A stretch of 64,000 bases of DNA. Source: Sphaerosporella brunnea (lineage: Eukaryota > Ascomycota > Pezizomycetes > Pezizales > Pyronemataceae). Both the position numbers and the translations under genes were made by a program. The stretch covers positions 32,401-96,400 of the forward strand of contig VXIS01000178.1 in NCBI GenBank assembly GCA_008704415.1, written 5' to 3'. This document shows positions 57,467 to 64,000 of the stretch, piece after piece. Under the pieces are notes generated by a model. That model saw nothing but the letters and a program-made list of their open reading frames with translations. It was not told the origin of the DNA and ran no database searches. Numbering within the stretch: position 1 is the stretch's first letter; every line of letters starts with the position of its first letter.

Positions 57467-59048
57467 AAACCACAAAAAAAGTACACGAATGTCATCTCAT
57501 ACCTGCGACTGGACGACGAACTATGGCCCCCTCTAGGGTGAGCGGCGGCGAAGATACAACCTCGTCCGTGGAAGAAAGAAAGAGAGAGGCCCTATAATTC
57601 CGGCGCGCGCACGCATTGGATGGGGGTCGGGGATTTTCCCTTTCCCTTTGCTTTGGAGTTTGGGAGCAGCTGTAGGCTCGGGCCTGTACAAGGAGTAGTG
57701 AAGCTTTGTATTTCTCTTTTCTGATGTTGCTTTTTCCCTCCTGCTGCGGAGTGGGGGAAGTATCCAGAAAAGATGCGCGGCGGAGAGGCGTGCTTTTTTT
57801 TGTTCTTCTATGTACTTGATATTACGACAGAATAATGGACTGCTTTTCATTTTTAAACATTTCCATTGCCTGTACCTGATGGCGATGCTCCTGTCAAGTA
57901 AATAACTTTTTGCGGGTCCGTGGATTTCTGAGAGTTTCAATCAATGAGACGTTTTTGCTTTTTTCTTTTTTTTCTTTCTCAAATAACCAAAACCTTGAGC
58001 CAGCTCTCCGTGAACTAGGTACATACTTTAAGTGCCTTGCAACTACATACTCAAGCATTCAATCCCGCTTCGCGAACTTGGGAGTTCTGAAGTTCGCGCA
58101 CGTCGTGTGCGTGAGTCATGTCGCATGATCCATGATCGCCATCCACCCCTGTAATATGTTGCGCGTGCGCTCTGCGCTCTGCGCTCTTTGTAGGCGTACA
58201 TACTCGAGCTCACTCTGTGATTTCTAGAGGTTTTGGGATCTTTGGGATTAGTGATATCGTTAACGTTGGGGGACGGACGGGCGGGCGGGGGTGAGGATCC
58301 TGGAATCCGGAGCTGCGAGGCAAGCTGGCGTCGGCGTCGGGGTCGCGGATTCGGTGCGCGCTGCATGCGCGTGCGCAACGTTGATGGAGATTTATGTAGA
58401 GGTGTGTGTTCGCAGGGGGTCCCGTTCGCAGGCCGGGGGGGGGGGGGGGTTATCGATAGGGGAGGTGGGGGCGAGAGCGCGTGCATGGATGGATGGATGG
58501 ATGGGTGAGGGTGAGTGATCGCGTGTGATGCGTGATGCGGCCATGGGTTTGTGCCTGGGCATACGGTGCTCGCGCTCCTCTCCTCGGCGCATGCTTGCGG
58601 AATCCACATGCATGCGGGGGACGGCCGCACATTTGCGGCTCCGGTTTCGGAGATCTGGAGGCACGGGAGAGAGATAAGTACTTTCACAAAAACCAGGGCT
58701 TAGAAAAAAACTGCAGTATGCGTACGAGGGATCCCCCGTGTGCTCCCCCACAATGAGCCGGCATGTGTACCATGCTTAACTACCTCAGGGCTGAGCGGAC
58801 GGGAGGCCGTGGTTTTTCATGGTTCTGTGACTGCGGCTTGTGTGGCAGGTGGGTTTGTGAAGCGGAGTGCGGCGGGTGATAATGCTTGGGCGGTGCTTCC
58901 ATGACTGAAAATGCAGATTTATGCGAGAGGGGGAAGGTTTTGTGGGTAACTGTATATATGTGCTTTGTTGAATACTGTGGCCGCCATGTCCCACCTCCCA
59001 CAGGCCATTCATGATATAAAGTCAAAACCCTAAAATGTTTCACCAGCT
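57467..59048. other. Gene-poor region
   Basis: About 1.6 kb with no recognisable gene. A short inverted repeat with arms GCGAACTT and AAGTTCGC lies near 58073-58098, a G-run at about 58436-58449, and a GGAT tetranucleotide repeat at 58484-58504. Confidence 0.4.
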
Positions 59049-59120
59049 GCCCTGCTGGCGCAATGGTAGCGCGCAAGACTTCTAATCTTGAGGTTGCGGG
59101 TTCGAGTCCCGCGTAGGGTT
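59049..59120 (+). tRNA. tRNA-Arg (anticodon UCU), intronless
   Basis: A full 72-nt cloverleaf can be drawn. Acceptor stem 59049-59055 pairs with 59113-59119 (two G-U pairs); D stem GCGC pairs with GCGC (58-61 with 69-72) around AATGGTA. The anticodon stem CAAGA/TCTTG encloses loop CTTCTAA with TCT at 59081-59083. The T stem GCGGG/CCCGC carries loop TTCGAGT. Box A (TGGCGCAATGG) and box B (GGTTCGAGTCC) are intact, so RNA polymerase III transcription is expected. It reads AGA codons. It stands alone in the repeat-rich zone. Confidence 0.95.
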
Positions 59121-59290
59121 CTACGCTTGTCGTTTCTTTTTGGACTAGCGAGGGCAACTCTGGTTTCCGTGTGAGGCAGTGTTGGGGAAGCGAGCGAGGT
59201 TGGGATAAAACAAACAATGGAAGCAACCACAAAGAAAGAGTTGGTCAAACTCAGAGGCTAACTAAGGCAATTTCACCAATCCGTTGGCGG

Positions 59291-60200
59291 TTGTTTTGTT
59301 TTGTTTTGTTTTAATCATAATGTATTTGGCCGCTTGCGGCCATGACATAGATAACATAGAATCATCGCTGCCCCTAGGCTCAGGGTCCTACTGTGGGGTC
59401 TGCTCCTCCAAAGGAAATGAACCAAGGAAATCCGCACTCAGCATGTATCGCACCAAGGAGATTCGTGTAGAAGACAAAAGAGAAAGAACATATGGAGATA
59501 GGGTTGATCAGAACACATTTTAGCCCTTGTCGGACCACTTCCCCACATGAGTGCTGCCCAGAAAAGTCAAGACTGCCGCTGTACAACGTTCGTCAGACAA
59601 CAGGACCTTGATTGGTGTATTCGTCCGTCGTCTCTCCTGCCCCTCCTTGTTGGCGTCTGCCACCGCCTTCCACAGTACTGCCTGCTCCTTTCGCCAGCGG
59701 GCACAAAACTTAAAGAGATGCTCTCTCGTCTGGACTGGTTTTCCTGAGCAGAACCAGCACTTGTCATCTTGCCTCCTGTTGGTCCAGTGCAGGTAAGGGG
59801 CCGTTGGTGCTTTGTTCAGCCTGAGCTGGTAGAAGCGCGAGGCGAGGGCCCCTTTGGTGACTTGGCCACTATCATGTTGGGTTTGCGTGACTTGTTTGTT
59901 CTGTATTAGCCCTTAGGCCTGCAGTGTTCCCGGAGCCATGCATCGCGGTCTTCTCGTTTGGCTTGCGTGGTAGCCCTGGCAATGTGTGCGATGGAGGTGA
60001 TGGCGAGGACCTCGGGGGCCGCAGTTGGAGTCTGATCTTCCGCGGCCTCTTTGGCGAACTTGTCGGCCATTTCGTTGCCGGGAACGTTTTTGTGGCCTGG
60101 CACCCAGCGGAACTCAGTAGCCCATCCAGCGTCTATCAGCCGGCGCTCGGCATCCGTTGGCGGTTTGTTGTGGCAAGGAATTTGTGGCGATATCGAGAGT
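59291..60200 (-). mobile_element. 5'-truncated non-LTR retrotransposon (LINE) with RNase H domain, copy 1
   Basis: The minus strand carries the C-terminal end of a LINE polyprotein. An RNase H end, TEFRWVPGHKNVPGNEMADKFAKEAAED (about 60025-60115), is followed after a one-base frameshift near 59910 by GALASRFYQLRLNKAP and a zinc-knuckle-like DDKCWFCSGKPVQTREHLFKFCARW. The 3' UTR has the hairpin GGCCGCTTGCGGCC (59328-59341) and ends in a (CAAAA)n-like tail (TTTTG repeats at 59291-59312 on the plus strand). No reverse transcriptase is found upstream: homology fades near 60200, so the copy is 5'-truncated as is usual for LINEs. The RNase H domain and Cys block fit Tad1-type fungal elements. Confidence 0.85.
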
Positions 60201-60621
60201 GTCGATATAGAAACTTTGAGCACTACACTCGCATTTTCATATCCTCGCTTCCCCAACGTTCACGATATAAGGAGAGTGGCGATGGATGCGTCCAATGGAA
60301 AAAGAAATCTCTACGGTGAGGCATAGTTGCTGATGCAAGGAAGTGTGTTAGAAAATAGCAAAATCGAGATGGTGGTGGTGGTGGTTCCGGGAGATGCTAC
60401 TACGGTGGCTAAGGCACTTTATGGAACTGTCAATAGCTACCGGCGAGGTGATATAGTCCAGAAGTACTATAACTACCCAGTACTTGCAGCGAGCATATAA
60501 AGTGACAGCGCCATTTTGGAAGAAGAGACGTCGAGTGACAGAGTTTGCCGTGAGGAAGGGTGTTTGTTCGGGGCGGTAAAAGAGGACTGGGCGTGTTTTC
60601 AGATTGATTTGAGGTGACATG
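60201..60621. other. Gene-poor stretch
   Basis: No gene seen; a GGT repeat lies at about 60371-60386. Confidence 0.35.
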
Positions 60622-60648
60622 TTTTTTTTTTTTTTTTTTTTTTTTTTT
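60622..60648. repeat. 27-nt poly-T tract
   Basis: A pure T-run followed by CTGGGCAACACG. It may be the A-tail of another minus-strand retroinsertion, but no recognisable body follows. Confidence 0.85.
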
Positions 60649-62965
60649 CTGGGCAACACGTTACAGAGCCAAAATGATGGCAATCAACAGAGTAGGCTAT
60701 CATGTACAAACAGCCCCCGTGTACCATTCTCGATGTTGGTAATAGTAGTCGCTCAAGCCTAAAATTTTCAGCACAAGTGGATCGCGGTTCATGCGGTGTC
60801 ACTCGGCACATATCCTCTCTCGAAACATGCATATCTTTGGCTTGCTTGGGGGCTGTGATATTCACTCGTATAGGCCATAACTCCACTACCTCCACCGCCG
60901 GGCGTCCATGCGCAATATATACTCTCTCCGCTATTTTCCAAAGCTGCGTTCCCAATCCTGAGTGTGCAACAGGAATTCTATTGCCTGGTGTATGGTTAAG
61001 TGCTAGGGTGCAACGAATGAGGTTATAGCTCTATGCTCTTCTCGATTACGAAAACACGGCCATCCCATAAGTCTGAAGCTATTCCCTTTCCCCCACCTTG
61101 CTCCGTTTCCAGCAACAGCTCGGCAGGTTTGTGGATATCTTGTTTCAGCATCTTCGTTGCCTCTTTGGAGCTCTAGCCTGATGGGGTTGAAGACTCTGAC
61201 TCGGCCACTGCCGGAGCCAATGCAAGTGGATGGCGCAGTCGGATCACTTACGTGTGGAACGGTGTTCGGGAGGGTGAGGTGAAGGTTAGTTGATTGATCG
61301 GAAGGAAGGGTCGAGGACCCGAGGTCTATCTACCCTGCCTCACTCGTCGGCACTCCTATCTCAACCTATGTACATCCCTACATTACGGCTTTCGGCCCAA
61401 GAACTTCCTTGTTTGCCACGGCTGATTGAGGACGTAGGAGTAGGATACAGTAACAATGGCCGCCATCGTTGCAACGGGCTCACATCGACGAAAGCTCACT
61501 AAGTCCACTTAGCACATTCGAGCAGTTGCGCGCGAAATGGAGTGATTGCTTCAAAAGCGTCGGCTGATGATGGCATCTTCTTCAAAGCCAAGAGTTACAT
61601 TTCGACCCTCACAAATTTTGGCGCTCGTTTCAGCATCTCGGTTGCCTTTTTGGCGCCCCGCCCCCCCGGGTTGGACAATGAGGTGAGAGTCGTAAAAGGG
61701 TAATTAAAGCAAATCCAAACTGATCAGCGCACTGTAAAGGGACCGTCTACGGCACTAGTTAGCCACGGAATGCGTGGCATAGCCTACTAAGTCCACTTCG
61801 CACGTCCCCAATAGCCTTGAAGCTTCAAGGTTCGAGTGATTTCCCGTGAGGCGGGCGGCAATCCTCGCTCGCTGACACACAACCCCCCAGCTCCTCTGCG
61901 AACCCCGAGCCCCTGCTAGTCCGAATCCGCGCATCCTAGAGTGGGGGAAGCCGGCCAGGCTTTTTGGTCCGTCGACGCAGCCCACCTTCATTCATGAAGT
62001 GCGGAAGAAATAATATCTGGGTTCAATCCCAAAGGCGGATTTTGTCGACTGGGCTACTCTTTATCATACTAAATCGAACACCCTGGCCCTTGAAACTGTG
62101 GCGATATATCACACGGAGAACTACGGCGAGGAAGGTTTAGCCTTGCAGGATGCGGAGTTGTTGTGCAGTACCATAAGGTGGCAAAGTGGGTACTGAAGTT
62201 CAAACAGACGGAGGCTGGAGGCTGACATCGTCGAACGTGGACTAGGAATCATACTGGTGTTCTAGTACGGATGGCGTTGAGATCTTCCGCGTTTGGACGC
62301 TTCTGGGTTGATTCCTCTCACTGGAAGTTTGTACGATGTCTCTCGTTCTGCTCGTTTTGTTTTCTTGAAACTTGGTTCGGGTGTTGTATACACCTGCATA
62401 GGATCTATCGGGAGTTACGTCCATAGGAATGTTAATCCCTATGCAGTAACGTCTTCGCTAACATCTCATCCGCTTTTATTTCCATCATGGGACCGGTGCC
62501 ATGCCTGGTACCGACCGGATGGTTCAGCTGGGCGATAATCATATCCGCAACCGCTCCGTAAGCTGTGCGTATGGGAGATTTCCTGACTTGGCTGTTTGAA
62601 CGACCCTGACTTGCGGAATGCCCCTTGTAGCGACACTTCAGGCCTCGGACTCTATCTGAAAACTCGGTTAATGGTCATGAGTACTTGTCTCCTTGAGGAT
62701 TACGATCAGCTAGATATTTGATCCGGGACTGGCTTGGATGGACTCTTTGTGCGTTACTTTGCCGTCGAGGCGGGGATGTATTTGCGGCGGGGATTGTTGC
62801 TTTGGCCCGGCTGAGGAGGTTGAAAAAGCGCACACTCAGCCATTACTTCATGGAAAATCACCCTATCTTTACTGGACTTTGCCAGATGGGGATTTAGTTT
62901 TACTCTCGCTTGTATTTTTGGGGGAAATCTATTGGTCGCATACTGTTGGTTTTGAGTGTAGAGTA
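60649..62965. other. Gene-poor region with degenerate repeated segments
   Basis: About 2.3 kb without a gene. Two similar segments recur: TTTCAGCATCTTCGTTGCC at about 61143 and TTTCAGCATCTCGGTTGCC at about 61631. ACTAAGTCCACTTAGCAC at about 61498 recurs as ACTAAGTCCACTTCGCAC at about 61786. They suggest an old, diverged duplication or transposon remains. Confidence 0.4.
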
Positions 62966-63151
62966 CACTAGCACGCTGAAAATGACCGGACGGAAACTCG
63001 CCAGGGATTGTAACCATGAATCACTAAGAAGACATCAATTACATATTCTTGCGCGCTCTGCGGTCCGCACACGCTGCGGCATAGTAGAGATTATCATTTG
63101 GTGTTAGGCGGTTGCGTGGGTGTCCGTCCGGTCACTTTCAGCGTGCTAGTG
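62966..63151. mobile_element. 186-bp MITE-like element with 28-bp terminal inverted repeats
   Basis: The left end (62966-62993) begins CACTAGCACGCTGAAAATGA and the right end (63124-63151) is its reverse complement with 27 of 28 matches. The 130-bp interior holds no ORF. Length and ends fit a nonautonomous DNA transposon. Flanking bases are TA on the left and TG on the right, so a TA target duplication with one changed base is possible but unproven. Confidence 0.7.
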
Positions 63152-64000
63152 TGCTAGTACATCTTCTTGTACTTGTAAAATTGTAAATCGAGTGCTAACT
63201 CATGACCGCCTGACCCCCTAATCGCCAAGCCAAAATTTCCTCTCCCCACAACCTCCTCCACAAAGAATCGCACATCGAAGCAACCAACGGAGACCTCGAA
63301 ATTTTGATGTTTGTCTCACTCACCAGCTTTGGGAGAAAGTCCTCGGACATACGCGATGGATTCGCATCGCATGAGAGCCGCTCAGACGGGCGTTTTTGTA
63401 AAACCACTAGGTTCACTAAACCGCGTACAAGGAAGATAGGCCAAACAGTAATCCTTTTCTAAGGAAAAGACACTTGTTGGGCGAAGAGCTTTCAAATACG
63501 GGATCGGTAAAGATTCGCTAATGGTACGAGTATATTCGTACCGAAGGGAAGATAGAATAAAGATTTCGAAACGAATATAGATTGTGTAAACGACAATATT
63601 GTTAAGGCTGAACCTCACAATATCCTAACGATGATGTCTGCTAACTCTGGTGGTCTCTCAACTCGAGGGAAATCTCGCGGGTTATATCCTGACGGATTCG
63701 CCTTTGAGCCTCAAAGTTGATTTCCAATCCTCGGACGAACAATTGCCCCGATTGCCACGTAAGGGTACCGAGCTTCTTTGACTAGCCAGGGATTATAGAT
63801 AACCCCCACTCCAACTCGGACACTCTTCTGCAGCTATGGCGTGATTGAACGCGTAAGCTTTGACGCCTAGAATGCCCTATTGAAGTGCCGCAGTAGCTAT
63901 GACGTGATGACCAATTACCGAAGTGACTTTGGTACTTATCAAGTCTTGTCACAGGTGCTCCCCTCATATACCCACCGGGTACGTTCCGGTATAACGGTCG
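63152..64000. other. Gene-poor right end
   Basis: About 850 bp with no recognisable gene. A copy of the ATCGAGTGCTAA motif at about 63187 resembles the 26-bp tandem unit at 13.4 kb. An open frame on the minus strand at 63195-63416 is not recognised. Confidence 0.4.

Noticed and set aside
60599..60955. Minus-strand frame ending in poly-Lys
   Set aside because: The Lys run is just the poly-T tract read on the other strand; the rest is not recognised.
62020..62040. GGGTTCAATCCC resembling a tRNA box B
   Set aside because: No box A or cloverleaf around it.

Overview
The window is nuclear DNA of a filamentous ascomycete (Pezizomycotina). The evidence is dense, intron-rich eukaryotic genes with short GT-AG introns (about 45-80 nt), pyrimidine-rich promoters, and a fungal gene set: an STR2-type cystathionine gamma-synthase, Pom152, Atg9, an Lro1-type acyltransferase, and a Ser/Thr-rich GPI wall protein. 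The class cannot be fixed from sequence alone; Pezizomycetes is only a guess.

Layout. Bases 1-45,000 are gene-rich and hold fourteen complete protein-coding genes plus the 5' end of one more. In order: start of a glutaryl-CoA-dehydrogenase-like gene (-, runs off the left edge); NatC acetyltransferase NAA30 (+); condensin subunit CND1 (-); CDC7/Hsk1 kinase (+); ubiquitin-conjugating enzyme UBC4/5 (-); cystathionine gamma-synthase STR2 (+); UCH37/Uch2 deubiquitinase (-); nucleoporin POM152 (+); PDAT/LRO1 (+); ribosome-biogenesis factor UTP22 (-); ATG9 (-); COG6 (+); an unrecognised vWA-like/Cys-cluster protein (-); a polyQ/polyH C2H2 zinc-finger protein (+); an AAA-ATPase-like protein (-); and a GPI-anchored Ser/Thr-rich wall protein (-). 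Most neighbours are head-to-head or tail-to-tail, so many share divergent promoters. I rebuilt exon structures by hand; all reading frames close except one splice junction in the zinc-finger gene.

Bases 45,000-64,000 are gene-poor and repeat-rich. They hold two 5'-truncated, decayed copies of a non-LTR retrotransposon (a third 3'-end fragment lies at 42.7 kb), a 66-nt poly-T tract, a tRNA-Arg(UCU), a 186-bp inverted-repeat element with 28-bp termini, a decayed coding remnant near 49 kb, and a 32-codon ORF at 57.4 kb behind an ATG-free leader.

The genes are mostly housekeeping and do not form a cluster. Functional links worth noting are the head-to-head ATG9/COG6 pair and the presence of both an E2 (UBC4) and a proteasome-type deubiquitinase (UCH37). 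I found no clear undescribed multi-gene system. The best candidates for novelty are the small ORF with its leader, the vWA-like/Cys protein, the AAA-ATPase-like accessory gene at the edge of the repeat-rich zone, and the inverted-repeat elements.
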